Source: Megalopta genalis
Lineage: Eukaryota > Arthropoda > Insecta > Hymenoptera > Halictidae
Length of the DNA: 64,000 nt
Reading direction: 5' to 3'
Assembly: GCF_051020955.1 (NCBI RefSeq)
Contig: NC_135019.1
Coordinates: 8,391,501 to 8,455,500 of the forward strand
Position 1 is the stretch's first letter; the number at the start of each line of letters is the position of its first letter. Shown piece after piece: positions 23,690 to 36,000 of the stretch. Both the position numbers and the translations under genes were made by a program. The notes under the pieces are model-generated. The model saw only the letters and a list, made by a program, of their open reading frames with translations. It did not search any database and was not told where the DNA came from.

Positions 23690-25371
23690 ATGATAGCTTC
23701 TTTCATTTTCGTCGTGTGTTTAATTGCGATAGTAATATTTATAAGGTAAGGAAATGATTGTAGCACATATTCAATTGAATCTCAGAAGCGTCACTTCGTT
23801 GAACGTGTTAAAACCGTTGCGTTTAAAAACACATAACCCCTACACCAACTACAATATCGTAAGTTCTGTGTACTGTTTTCAATTGTCGATATTGTTTTTT
23901 GACATTAATATGAAAATAATTTTTGTAATTTTACATTCTACACATTGTTGTACCACTACAGCATGTAAATGTTGTTCTGAAAACAGTATGGTATTATAAA
24001 TACATGTACATGTATACATACAGAATATATGTATAAACGTTACGGTTGCACGTGTACCAAACAAAATTTCATTCGAATTTGTAATGTTTTACTCGGAATT
24101 TTGCTCTAATTGTTGACAAATATTACCATAAATAGAATTCATAGGAGAATTACAAATTCGAATTATATATTAGTTGTATAACAGGTTTTTGATCTCTTTC
24201 AATACAATCGAGAATGAATGACGAAACAAATTTGAATTTCACATCAATGTTCCGAATTTGTGCTACAGAGGACTCTAAAATACATTGTGATTGTTAGTTT
24301 GTGATTGTGTCGCCATGCTTAAGTTGACATATACCTAACCAATTTCAATTACGATTTGAGTGCACATTTATCTAATTTACATTTCAGATTTAATAATAAT
24401 CGGACGTTCATTTGAAAGATTTGTGTTCGTATATGTACACGTGAGAAATGAATAGGTTAGCTTTATAAAATGATTAAAAAACATTCCATAAAGTATTAAC
24501 ATTAATTGTTTCTTCCATGGGTATTTTCAATTTTAGGAGCGACGAGAACAAGGAGAAGGATTGTCGATCGAAAAAGTTTCTAACCAAGAGAACAATGGAC
24601 GAGAAAAACAAAAAAAATTCTTTTTATATCGCGCCGCATACGGAGCGGAACGCCTCAGGTCGTAATTGGGAATTATTTAAGAATATAGCTGCCAACTCAT
24701 CGTCACAAGATATATACGCTTCTGGTAAAGAACTGGTCGAGAAAAAGTCTGTTGTCTATCGTCCGAAAACTCAGAAAAAGCTTTATACGTCTCAACCGAA
24801 TCTGAACACTAGATTACAATTGGTTAGAGATACTGTAAAAGATGAAATAAACAATGCCAAACTGACGAAGCACCTAGCGATGGATTGTGAAATGGTAGGC
24901 ATAGGTGATGGCACAGAAAGTATGATAGGTAGAGTGTCTATTGTAAATAGTCTTGGTTGTTGCGTTTACGATAAGTATGTTAAGCCCAGAGAGCGTGTTC
25001 AGGACTATAGAACTAGAGTCAGTGGTATCCGCCCACACAATCTTCAGAATGGGGAAGATTTTCAGATTGTTCAAAAAGAAGTAGCAGAGATTTTAAGAGG
25101 TCGTATTCTTATCGGACATGCTTTGAAGTATGACCTAGATGTATTGTATCTATCTCATCCAAGAAAACATTTGAGAGATACTTCTAGATTTAAAATTTTT
25201 AAACAATTGTCTGAAGGATATACACCTAGCTTAAAGAAACTTGCCTTGGAATTATTAGGTAGAGAAATACAAACTGGAGAACATAGTTCAGTTGAGGATG
25301 CACGAGCTGCGATGCAGCTGTATTTATTATACAAAAACAAATGGGAGTCTGAGTTTTATTCCAGACGATAG
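23690..25371 (+). CDS. DEDDh 3'-5' exonuclease, REXO4/ISG20L2-like
   Basis: Two exons, 23690-23745 and 24537-25371, closing to 296 residues. The family removes 3' nucleotides from RNA and acts in ribosomal RNA processing or RNA surveillance. Seen here: Exo I LAMDCEMVGIGDG (catalytic Asp about residue 135, Glu 137), conserved GRVSIVN, Exo II GHALKYDLDVLYLSHP, and Exo III HSSVEDARAAMQLY with His and Asp, so the DEDDh set is complete. The middle is Lys-rich and probably disordered. The first exon encodes MIASFIFVVCLIAIVIFIR, which looks like a signal anchor and is unusual for a nucleolar enzyme. Alternative starts exist at 24517 and 24595 if exon 1 is not used, and these give a soluble protein. 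Confidence 0.88.
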
Positions 25372-26555
25372 TTGAAATTGAATATTCTTTTCAAAGAATA
25401 GAACATTCTTCCATTCATCTCTCAAAACTGTAAATATACGAGAAAGTTCGCTAATAAGTACTCATCCTGAAAATTGTAGTTTTATTCAGTTCAGATTGAA
25501 AGACACATATAAATATGCAGGCAAGTTCCAGTATTATGCAATGTTATAATAATTTATGAGAAAGTGACTTTGTTTTGATAGATTCAATCCCCTATAAAAT
25601 ATTGCAACATTGTGAGATAGAGAAAACGCTGTGTATTTATATTAAATATATAAGATGAAATCAGACTAACTCATTCTTTTTTAAGATTATATTTATATCA
25701 AGGACCAATTGTCAATAACTTACATATATGGAAAGTTATTTAAAATATATGACTATATTTCTGACACACTTGTGTAAATCCAAATGTATAAATAGAAAAT
25801 GTTGTGAGAGTGTAAAGAATTTTGTTAACAATTAAAGAATATATTTCTTTTTCATACAGATCTTCGGCCGTTCTTCAATTCTTCTAATTCCTATTTTAGC
25901 TGAAGGTATAACTCATCCGGATCATTTATAAGGCACTGTATGTTGGATATTTATGACAATGTGATCTGTTGCGAGAACGTGGGCTAAGTAGGGGGCACAC
26001 GAGTTTACATAGTAAAGACTCGAGTGGATCAATATGGTTTAACTATACGCGCCGGCATATATATAAAAGTTTGAGGCGAAGTTTTCTGTAAACAAGCTCG
26101 AAGTTGAGTCAACTGTGCTTTCCCGTATTTATAGCCGGTGAAATTGTTTATAGAACACAATTACCGATGCAAGTAATGGGGCGCCTCGATTATCCCATTA
26201 CGAAGTTGCTCGATGGACGCACCTACTAAACTTTTTCAACTTTGCCATTTTAAGTTTCACCTTCATATTGGAACACCTACTTTTTATCATGTCAATAAAG
26301 TATTTCCTATTCTTCACGCAACAAGACTAAATACGAAACAATGGTATGCACGGTCAATTCTTTTTTTTTACAATTTACCAGAGCCGAAGAGCATTTTCTA
26401 AAGAAAACAATTGCACAGCTATTAAGAAAACTTCCAAACTTTTCACAAATAAAATAGACAATGTCCGCTGCTTTCCTTCGAGCACTTATCTTTATTATTT
26501 TCCTCAACAAATATTTACGTTTCTCCAAGATATCGGAAACAAAAAATACCGTAGA

Positions 26556-26579
26556 ACACACACACACACACACACACAC
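26556..26579. repeat. (CA)n microsatellite
   Basis: Twelve uninterrupted AC units. Confidence 0.95.
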
Positions 26580-27370
26580 CGATAAGGTCGAAGTAATTAA
26601 GACAAAATAAATTATTTCCAGCCGTGTGATTTCATGCGGATATTACGACCATTCGATAAAAATATTCGAACGATTATATCACAATCGTCGGTCTTCTACA
26701 ATTAGCTTTGGTGAAGAGTTATTAACGATACGTCTCGGCTGCAAGGTTTCCAGACAGCAATTAAAAATTCATTAACCACTCGATGGTTTACGCAGGCCTT
26801 CTAAGACGGCGGGAGGTCGTTCATTGCCATTGCTTCCTGAAACAAGTCCGTGAACACTTTCCATATGTGTATATAGTAAACACACAGAATACACGTCGGC
26901 CTTGTTATCAGTAACAGCCTCCTTTCGAACGATACACTTTAACTTTTCACAGACACTGATTATTTCACGAACAGTCATTCGGTATTTCATCTTCGATCGT
27001 GATACATCGGCTCCTGACCAATTCGTACGCGTTCCCCTCGAATTTCTCGTGAGTACATAGTACAATCCTAATTCATCGCTAGTAATAATCACTCACCACC
27101 GTTCTCATTCAATAACGCATCGACTGGGCGGTTCAGCAATCACGAGAATTACATAAAATCAGAACGGTTTGTTTAACGAAGCAAGAAGAAAAGTTAAAAA
27201 CTGACTGCATTGATTAAGGAACAATTAGTTCAGCTAAAACGCATCTACAGTGGCTCGCAAAAATGTTCGTCGTAACACTTTTAGTCGTTGTCTAATAGTC
27301 CCTCTATTATTTAAGAAAAAGAATTCAAGTTATTTGGTCAAATTTTGATAACGTTATAATATAATATTTT

Positions 27371-27445
27371 ATATAATATAATATAATATAATATAATATA
27401 ATATAATATAATATATATATTTATATTATATAATATAATATTTTA
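27371..27445. repeat. (ATATA)n pentanucleotide microsatellite
   Basis: A regular five-base ATATA repeat from 27371 decays into TA and TTATA units. It is likely to be polymorphic. Confidence 0.85.
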
Positions 27446-28045
27446 ATAACGATTATATAGTCAGTATGGTTGGCTTTATGGCTCCATAATTTTAACAGTT
27501 TCCAACATTTTGGCAATTTGTTTAGCTGAAATTATTTGTAAACGTGTCTAGAATTACCTGTGAAAAGTATTAATATGCTTCTTTTCGCTAACAATGAAGA
27601 AACAAGCTGTGCATATTTCGCGTTCGCCAGACTCCAGGCTTCATCTCGCGATGTTCTCTCGATAAAATCGTCGATAGCGATCGGCATTCGCCATCGGGAT
27701 AGTCAAGCATCGAGGAAAGTGCATTGCAAGGAGAAAAAAAAACGAAAGAACGTTTGAGACTTTCGATCGTTGCACCTTTCCCACTCGGAATCCGAGCGCG
27801 TGTAACGCGCTGGATTAAACGTTGGAACTAGCACCGTCGAACTATTCTACTTGGTATTATTTTCATGATTTTTTCCGGAATGCGATAATATGTGATAACG
27901 CGATAAACAAACACGAGTTTTGGATCTTACGTATCTGCTTTGCGCGTTGTTGAACTGACCGGTTGAATAGACCAACGAAAGGAAGAATAATCGAGCCTCT
28001 CTCTGATCCTGAGCTAACAGGTTCCGTTGAAACCTAAGAGCGAAC

Positions 28046-30831
28046 ATGAAGATCGCCGTGATTGGTGCTGGATCTGCTGGTCTGGCGGCTCTGAGACATT
28101 GCACTTCCGGCGCGTTCAATTGTGAAGTGGTTTGTTACGAGAAAACGGAACAGGTCGGAGGCACCTGGGTTTACAGGGAGGAGACTGGCGTGGATAAATA
28201 CGGTCTGCCGATACACACAAGCATGTACAACAACCTGAGGTAACGAAATTCATTTTGCACTGTCGCGATACATTTTCAATTAAATAAATTCTGATTCAGT
28301 CCAATTTTATACTCGATGACAAGATGTCGAGTCCGATCGAATTTTATAAAACTAATAAGTAGACCGCGGATTTCATGTATTTATGAGAAAAATTCATAGA
28401 GCAAATAGAAAACTGTAAACACATTACAAGAGTTTAGAGATATTATTACACTTCCTCTCATTCCAAGTAATAGCAAAATTTACAAAAAAGCATTTCAGTC
28501 ATCCTCTAATAGACTCGGGCTAAAATTTTAAGCTTTATATTCGAATTAATTTCGTGGCGCTCGGAGAACATTTCCACCTTTGCTTCATCAATCTCTTCAT
28601 CTACCATTAATTGAGCCGTTTATTTTGAAAGTGGCATAAGTCGCTTTGTTTTTAAGTCGATATATTTAAGGGTTTGCGTTTTGACACGTTTAAAAATATG
28701 GATGCTAACTTCCGAGAAGATTTACTTGTATTTGTTATCTCAGGATACTGATATTTTTCTCAGTATAAATAATTTTCGTATAAACATTAAAAAATCACCA
28801 CTTTTCATTACGGCAAAGTGACTTATGCCACTTTCAAAATGAACGGCTCAATTATTAAACGAGGAACGACATTATCATCTGACTTACGTTTCTCACGATT
28901 AACCCAAAGAATTTTTATTTCGCATAAAGATCCGCAGTCTACTAATAATTATTGATATTAGAAACTCCGTTCGCAAAATGCTACGTGCGCGAAGTGTGAC
29001 TCGAATTCGACTTTCGCACGACTACTATAGAAAATGTGAAATTAAATTTGTACGAAGCGAAGAATTCGAAGGAGTTTAATTCCAAGATGAATGAAACTGT
29101 TCTTTGTTGGTTCGTTAATTAGCTAAATCATTGTCGTTGTATAGAACTAATCTGCCGAAGGAAGTAATGGGATATCCCGATTATCCGGCGCCCGATGTTC
29201 CCGAAAGTTACTTGACACGCACGCAAATACTGGACTTCCTGAACTCTTACTGCGATCATTTCAAGCTTCGCCAGTATATTCGGGTACCGTACAAGTTTCC
29301 GCCAGCGTGGCATGTCTCAGTTTTCTTTTTTACCGACCAGTTTTTTTTCTCCAGTTTCTGCACAACGTCGAATTATTGGAACCGTCGAACGGGGACCGGA
29401 AGTGGTCGATCAAGGTGAAGGATCTACAGAACAATATTGTCACGAACGAATCCTTCGACGCCGTTATGGTATGCAACGGCCATTACTTCGAGCCCAGTGT
29501 TCCGAAGTTGAAAGGCCACGATCTCTTTCAAGGACAACAATTGCACAGTCACGACTACAGGAGTCCTAAGATATTCGCTGATAAAACTGTGCTTGTTATT
29601 GGCGCCGGTCCATCCGGTAATTCGATTATTCGGATGTGTTTTTTCCGCTTCGAATCGAACGTTAATCTCGTTTTTTGTTTTCGACCCGCAGGAATGGATT
29701 TGGCCTTGGACATATCGAAAGAAGCGACGCGAGTGATTTTGAGTCATCATTCGAAAGAACCGATAGGGACCGTGTTCCCCGAGAACGTTATCCAGGTAAT
29801 TAGCATCACCTCTAATTACCTCGCAGTTTCATTAACCATCTGCGCGGTTGACATTTGAGCCGTTTACTTTGAAAGTGGCATAAGTCACTTTTTCTTTTTT
29901 TTTTAAATGAAAAGATACCGTTCAATTGTAATTAGTGTTACCATTAACTCGATTCTTTTGAAAAAGTGACTTATGCCACTTTCAAAATAAACGGCTCATT
30001 TATAGAAACCAGATGTGAAAGAGCTGACTAAGAACACCGTGCTTTTCACGGATGGCTCCAGCGAACCCCTAGACGTTGTTTTCTATTGTACAGGTAAGCT
30101 TCGCCGGTACAAGTGTTCTACGTATAAAATGATCGCTTGTACTTGACCGATAAGACGATGGTCGAGATAACGATTCTAATCTGTGAGCGTAGGATACAAA
30201 TACAGTTTTCCCTTTATGAGCGAGAGCTGCGGGGTACGAGTGGATTCGAACATGGTCACTCCACTGTGGAAACATCTTGTGTCCATCGAGAATCCGACCC
30301 TTGCTCTGATCGGACTCCCATTTTATGTTTGTGCTTTCAGTATGTGCGATCTACAGGTGCGATTTAACTTTAAATTAGAAGCGACGCGTTGACTGCCTTC
30401 AAACCTCGAAAGAAGTTCCTGCTTTTCGTTTCTGTGGGATTGTTTGGCAGTCGACGTGTCAGTAAGTACACGAACAGAGAGCAACGTTTGCGCGAATGAC
30501 TGACTGGACACATCGGTTGAAGGTTCGATTTGTCCTTAAATTCTGGAACGGGGAGAGAGACTTTCCTCCGAAGGCGGATATGTTGCGAGAGGAGAAGGAG
30601 GAATTGGAGAAAAAATTGAAAGAAGGTCTCGGAAAGAGGCATTTCCACTTGCTGGGATACAAGCAGGGCTATTACTACGATGATCTTGCGAAGACTGCCG
30701 GAATTACGCCCCTGCCACCTGTTCTCACGAAGCTTCACAACGAAAGCAGCATGCGATTCTTGGACAACTTGACACATTACAGGGAGAAAAGATATAAGAT
30801 CATCGACGATTACAATTTCATCGAGCTTTGA
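28046..30831 (+). CDS. Flavin-containing monooxygenase (insect FMO)
   Basis: Seven exons: 28046-28239, 29145-29283, 29355-29616, 29692-29795, 30006-30093, 30193-30356, 30523-30831, closing to 419 residues, the usual insect FMO length. FMOs oxygenate soft nucleophiles (N, S) using FAD, NADPH and O2. Seen here: the FAD-binding IGAGSAGL at residues 5-12 with a VGGTW motif; YIR|FLHNV at the exon 2/3 junction; the FMO signature FQGQQLHSHDYRSP; and the NADPH-binding VIGAGPSG|MDLALDI. The C-terminal helices run to ...YNFIEL. The family covers detoxification enzymes such as senecionine N-oxygenase; the substrate here is unknown. The last acceptor (AG at 30521-30522) has a poor pyrimidine tract, so that junction is the least certain. 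One MITE family sits in introns 1 and 4. Confidence 0.9.
28612..28850. mobile_element. MITE with TGAGCCGTTTA ends, copy 1 (FMO intron 1)
   Basis: 239 bp. The ends are inverted: TGAGCCGTTTATTTTGAAAG at the left and its near-complement at the right, with about 30 bp including GTGGCATAAGTC conserved. The interior is AT-rich. No coding capacity. Confidence 0.9.
29856..29998. mobile_element. MITE with TGAGCCGTTTA ends, copy 2 (FMO intron 4)
   Basis: 143 bp. The same inverted ends as copy 1, about 38 bp each, almost identical (TGAGCCGTTTACTTTGAAAG against TGAGCCGTTTATTTTGAAAG), with a shorter interior. Its right end is only 7 bp before the exon 5 boundary (AG at 30004-30005). Confidence 0.92.
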
Positions 30832-30995
30832 ATCATCTCATAGGATGATCTAGCTTGTAAAGATTACACGTTTGTTTTTGTTTTTTTTTTAGCTTTTTAG
30901 CTCTCAACTTAATCGCAAGACAGAACGAACCTCCCGTTGATCCCACTAAATTTTATACGAATATGTTTGTGTTTGTACTAACAAATTATGGAGAC

Positions 30996-31001
30996 AATAA
31001 A
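30996..31001 (+). terminator. Polyadenylation signal of the FMO gene (AATAAA)
   Basis: AATAAA lies 165 bp after the stop. A TTAA-flanked transposon begins 45 bp later. Confidence 0.6.
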
Positions 31002-31045
31002 ATATAATATTTTTATTAAGAATTTTCAAACAGTCGTTCACCCGT

Positions 31046-31626
31046 TTAACCCCTTAGTGCACAGATTTTTTTGAAAAAGGCCGGCCAAAAAATATCAATT
31101 TTTTTAAATGTAAAAAAAACAATTTAGAACGTTATCTTGGCAAGAAAATCACAAAAACTTGAGTATATTGGATATTTATACAATTGGAATGATTTCTAAT
31201 TTTCAGAATATTACTATTATTATTATTATTGTTGTTATTATTATTATTATTATTATATTTTATTTTACATTATATTTTAGTAAAATATATATTGAGAAAT
31301 GAGCGAATCAGAATCTGAATATGAGTACGCTGTCGGAAAGCGGCTCACAAGGAAGAGATAAGTCGTAAGTGATAAGTAGAAAAAGGATATATTTTATATT
31401 TGAATAAGTAAGTGTTATAGCTTACAATCCCATGTAAATGATAAATATCAATAAAACGATTGTGCTTTTTTTGCTTTCACATTGTTATTTTCAATTCTCG
31501 ATTGCATTCGAGTGTGAAAAATTATAGCAACATAAAGTACAACGCCGCTCGAATTATCTCGAGTGTGCACAGTTTGGTCAGTTTAGCGCGCTCGAGTTAA
31601 CTCGAGCGTGCACGTTAAGGGGTTAA
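31046..31626. mobile_element. 573-bp TTAA-flanked element, copy B (inverted relative to copy A)
   Basis: TTAA is at 31046-31049 and 31623-31626. The ends match copy A at 7031-7751 in opposite orientation: CCCCTTAGTGCACAG at the left, and GTGCACGTTAAGGGG at the right preceded by CTCGAGTTAACTCGAG. The plus strand holds the 20-codon ORF at 31299-31361 (MSESESEYEYAVGKRLTRKR, stop), differing from copy A at two residues. An ATT-type repeat near 31205-31258 accounts for part of the length difference. Confidence 0.9.
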
Positions 31627-33016
31627 TGCGTCGAAACTGTCAAATTCGAATTCAAATTTAAATATAGCGCCAGAAGTGTAGCGCGCGCGCCGCCCGTGAG
31701 GCGGCGCGCGAACGCGTACATCGGTTAAATGCCTAAAGATGCAGTGCGATGATTCAGTTCGATTCAGTATTGTTCAGTATCGTGTGTGATGTAGCTGTGT
31801 AACGGTCGTGGATACGTTTCTTTCCGTAATCATTTCGAAAATGATTAGTATCTCGATGATCCTGAAGTGATTCAGTGCCGAAATATTCCGGGCCCGTTTC
31901 CGCGGCTGATTCACAATGATCGAATTAAAAGGGAACCTCGTCGATCGTGATCACTGTAAGTAGACCTCCTGCCGAACAGAACTGTCTACGGATTATACAT
32001 TTTCCTAGTCCGTACTGTACCATTATTTCCCACTTCGCGAATTTCCATGCTAATCTGAATCTTGTTCTACTGGCGCGAGTGAGAAAGACAGAGAGGCAGT
32101 GAAGTAGGGAGAGGAAGCGAGAGAGAAAGAGAGAGAGCGAGAGAGAGAGAAAGGGAAGAAAGGAAAGAGAGAAAGATAATCTACGAGTAACGTTTCCTCG
32201 GGGTATGCATGCGGAAAAACGTTAGAATCGCGTCTCGGAACGAAAAAACGTTATTTACGTTCCCGGGAGAGTCGACAACATGTTACTTTCCTAGATAGAA
32301 AGTTGCATTCAATGATGCACGATATGTGGGCTACGCACAGGCTCTCTCGGGTGAATGCATTCGTAAGAATGCATTCACGTCCGCCGTGTGTCGTGTTCCT
32401 CTCCTGCTTTATGTAATTTCACCACGGACACCTGTCTGTCCGCTTCCCTGGAGTATCGTGCGTGTCGGTGTCGATGGGACGGTGTGCCAGGAACTGTCCA
32501 CCGTGCTCCATTCACTGTCAACGTTTTCGTCTTATCCTTATCTGTCAAATGTTTGGACACGCAGATAAAACCGTTCCTCCCGAAGACCGTTGATCCGCTA
32601 GATAACGCGATTTAGCATGCCCGGGTAACTAATCCCGAAATAATGTGAAAAATGTTTGAAAACGTTGCATATAAATGGTGTCGCAACTGGTGAAATACAA
32701 TCTGTAATCCCGATACGGTGTATCGTTACCGCTAACAGTATTTCATGACCGTTATGAGTCTTTGTTATTCACGGGGGTGACTCGATAATTATCTGCAATG
32801 CAGTTGCAAATTTTACTACAATAACAATAGACTAATTACGGTAATCTGCATTTCTGGCTTGCTTAGGAAAACATTTTTCTTCGAGAGTATAAAAAGAGCT
32901 CGTGTTATTGTTATTGTGATAACGTTGATAGATCTTTTTATATTCAATTAGCTGAATGCTATATTATTATTGTTGTTATTTGGTAGGGTATTAAGGTGGA
33001 ACTGAAGAATTGTAAA
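31627..33016. other. Upstream region of Magi, GC-rich hairpin and GA-rich tract
   Basis: No coding gene. It includes a strong GC hairpin (31684-31710) and a purine-rich GA tract near 32085-32180. A good splice donor at 31948 (CACT|GTAAGT) suggests a non-coding first exon for the gene starting at 33017. Confidence 0.4.
31684..31710. other. Perfect 11-bp GC hairpin
   Basis: CGCGCGCCGCC, a 5-base loop, then GGCGGCGCGCG. Every stem pair is G-C. It lies near the presumed Magi promoter or 5' UTR. Confidence 0.8.
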
Positions 33017-36000
33017 ATGGCTACAAAAACTGAAGACACAACGTCCATTGATAATACCAATGATGGTAAGGAAATTGTTCTTTGCAATTTGTGCAGTTAT
33101 TCTTACTGTCACTCGTTACAATGTATATGTAATTGTAGGAGGGAGCATGGACAAGGAGGTATTAGCTATTAGTGGAACCGATGAAACTGGTCATCGTATT
33201 CCACCTACGTATTTATATAATCCAAGTTCAGATCCGAATACAGGAATATCCAATCAAGAGCAGGGTAACAGAAGTCGCAATCAAGCCACAGAAGACCAAT
33301 TAGGACCATTGCCACCAAACTGGGAAAAGGCTTATACCGATACAGGAGAAGTTTATTTCATAGAGTATGTGTCTTGATGTATCAAATAGTTTGATGATTC
33401 ATATTGTAGCTAAGGCTGACTATTGTATGAAAATTTGGTGAAATTATATGATGAAGCAAGCTTTATCAGATATTGACACAAATTGATAAATTGGCGTTAC
33501 AATTTTCACGCAATCAGCAATTCCAGTAACAATATGATTTACTGAGAGGTACTGGACACTGATCGCTTAGAATAAATTGCTATCATTTTATGATTAACTA
33601 AAATATTTATGTCTATTGCAGCCATAACACAGGTACTTCACACTGGCTGGACCCACGGTTATCCAAATTTCAAAAGAGATCTTTGGAAGAATGTTTAGAC
33701 GATGAATTACCGTATGGTTGGGAGAAAATAGATGACACACTTTATGGAACATACTTCATTGATCATGTAAATCGTCGAACTCAGTATGAAAATCCAGTAT
33801 TGCAAGCAAAGAGGGCCCAACAAAGTTTAGGAGAAAGAAAAAGTCCCAATTTCACTAGGAATCCTGAAAAACTGAAGGGCCAGAGGATAAGAACAACATT
33901 AATAAAGAGTTCAAGGGGGCTAGGCTTTACTATTGTTGGTGGGGATGATTCGGTAGAAGAATTTTTACAAATAAAGAGTGTTGTACCAAATGGTCCTGCA
34001 TGGTTGGATGGAAAATTACAAACTGGTAATTTATGAAGCCATAAGAAAAATCACATATAAAAATATGATTTAATAAGAATGATGCTAATTACAGGAGATG
34101 TTTTGGTATACGTTAACGACACGTGCGTCTTGGGATTTACTCATAATGAAATGGTGAACGTTTTTAAATCTATTGGTAGCGGTGAGACTGTTACACTGGA
34201 AGTGTGCCGGGGTTATCCGTTGCCATTCGATCCGAACGATCCTAACACGGAAGTCGTTACCACTATCGCCGTTAACGCACCAGGTAAAGATCATATTTTT
34301 TATATACATCTGTTAGGAGAATAAGTTCTATTTCTTCAGATATTTTGACAGAAGATCCCAGGATGTACATGGATTTGGATCCAACCTTGCAAAGCAACGG
34401 GCGTTTCAATTTCTTGGACTCCACGTTTTTACCAGTACATAGTCTCCAAAATGGTGAAAACCTTGCCACTACCTCGGTCAATTCAATGCCAGATTTGTGC
34501 ATCTCGGATAAGATTAATACAATTAAACGACCCAGCAGCACTGATATTCTTCTGTCAGAGAGCAATGACATGAACGATTGCAAGGACTCACCGTTGTCTT
34601 CCAAACCTGAATTTCTTAGTATTGCAATTGTGAAGGGAACTATGGGATTCGGGTTTACAATAGCGGATTCTGCACACGGTCAGAAGGTGAAGAAGATCTT
34701 GGACCGGCAGCGATGCAAGAATTTAATTGAGGGCGACATTCTAGTTAATATAAACGACATCAATGTGAGAAATATGTGCCACTCCGAGGTGGTGCAGGTG
34801 CTGAAAGATTGTCCTCGCAATGAAGAAGCGCTGATCCATGTACAAAGAACGACATCAAAGTCGAACGAAAAGAAGGAGAAGAACTCGCAGGACTTTTTTC
34901 GAAGTAAAACACCGACCGCTGATATCTACAGCACTCAAACGAAAACTGTTGTGCCGAGCCGACCAAAAACACCGTTGATAGATACCAGAAATCGCCCTAA
35001 ATCTCCAACGAATACAATTAGACCTAATTGGAACGAGCAAAGCGAAAACGAGCTAAATCCGTTAGATAACCGATACAAGTACGGCGAATATACTCACGGC
35101 ATGTACTATACTGACCCGTACAAGGCCAACATAACGAACCTGACCGATAACTTCGCTACAATGACTAACCTTGACGACGATTCGATGCGAAACACGGCGA
35201 AAAGAGATTGGGTCACAAATGACAAATTAAACATAAACAATGATGTGTATTCCATCGACATACCTCATCATGATAACATGCTGAAACAAAACGGATGCTT
35301 GCACTCGGATTACTATAAAGAGCTATATACATCGCAATCCCATTCGCAGTACAGCGAACAAGATTACAATGTGTACTCTATTGGTCAGGAGCAGAATGTT
35401 GATACTGGTGAGATATGGGATAAGCGTAAGGAAACTACGAGTTTTGAACATGAACAACCACATTCCAGTTCTATACCACGGTACGTACAAATTTGGTTCA
35501 TAAATTTACGTTAAAGTTCTGTGGAATTAATATCGATTCAATTTTAGATATCCTCAATATACCAACGAATTAGTATGCCCCATTGTGCCTGACATAGAAT
35601 GGATAGAAACGTTGGTAACATTAGTAAGACAAGACACAGGATTTGGATTTAGAATAGTGGGCGGCACCGAGGAAGGATCTCAAGTGAGAACATTAATTGC
35701 TAAGTTATATAGTGTGCCTCGGCTAAATAAAATCGTTTAAATATCTGCTTTTAAAAAAATAAATAAGGCAAATATTTAGGTAATTTCATTTAACTGAGGC
35801 ATCCTGTATAATTCGAGAAAATTGAAGGTATTGATAATCGAACTGCTAGCAGGTCTCTGTTGGACATATTGTACCTGGCGGAGCAGCTGATCTAGATAAC
35901 AGACTGAATACAGGTGATCTGATCATGTCCGTCGATGGTGAGAGTGTTTTAAACTCGTCGCACCACCACGTTGTTCAATTGATGATCGCAGCAGCTCAGA

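Larger units (their letters stand above)
25372..28045. other. Intergenic, no recognisable gene
   Basis: AT-rich 3' UTR of the exonuclease and spacer. A CA repeat lies at 26556-26579 and a TATAA-type repeat at 27371-27445. A 106-residue minus-strand frame near 26772-27092 has no domain and no ATG start, and is rejected. Confidence 0.5.

Noticed and set aside
26772..27092. 106-residue minus-strand ORF between the exonuclease and the FMO gene
   Set aside because: No ATG at the frame start, no recognisable domain, no splice partners found.
33360..33378. Apparent stop soon after the first WW domain half in Magi
   Set aside because: It is read-through past the donor at 33365. Splicing to 33622 restores the WW domain and the frame.
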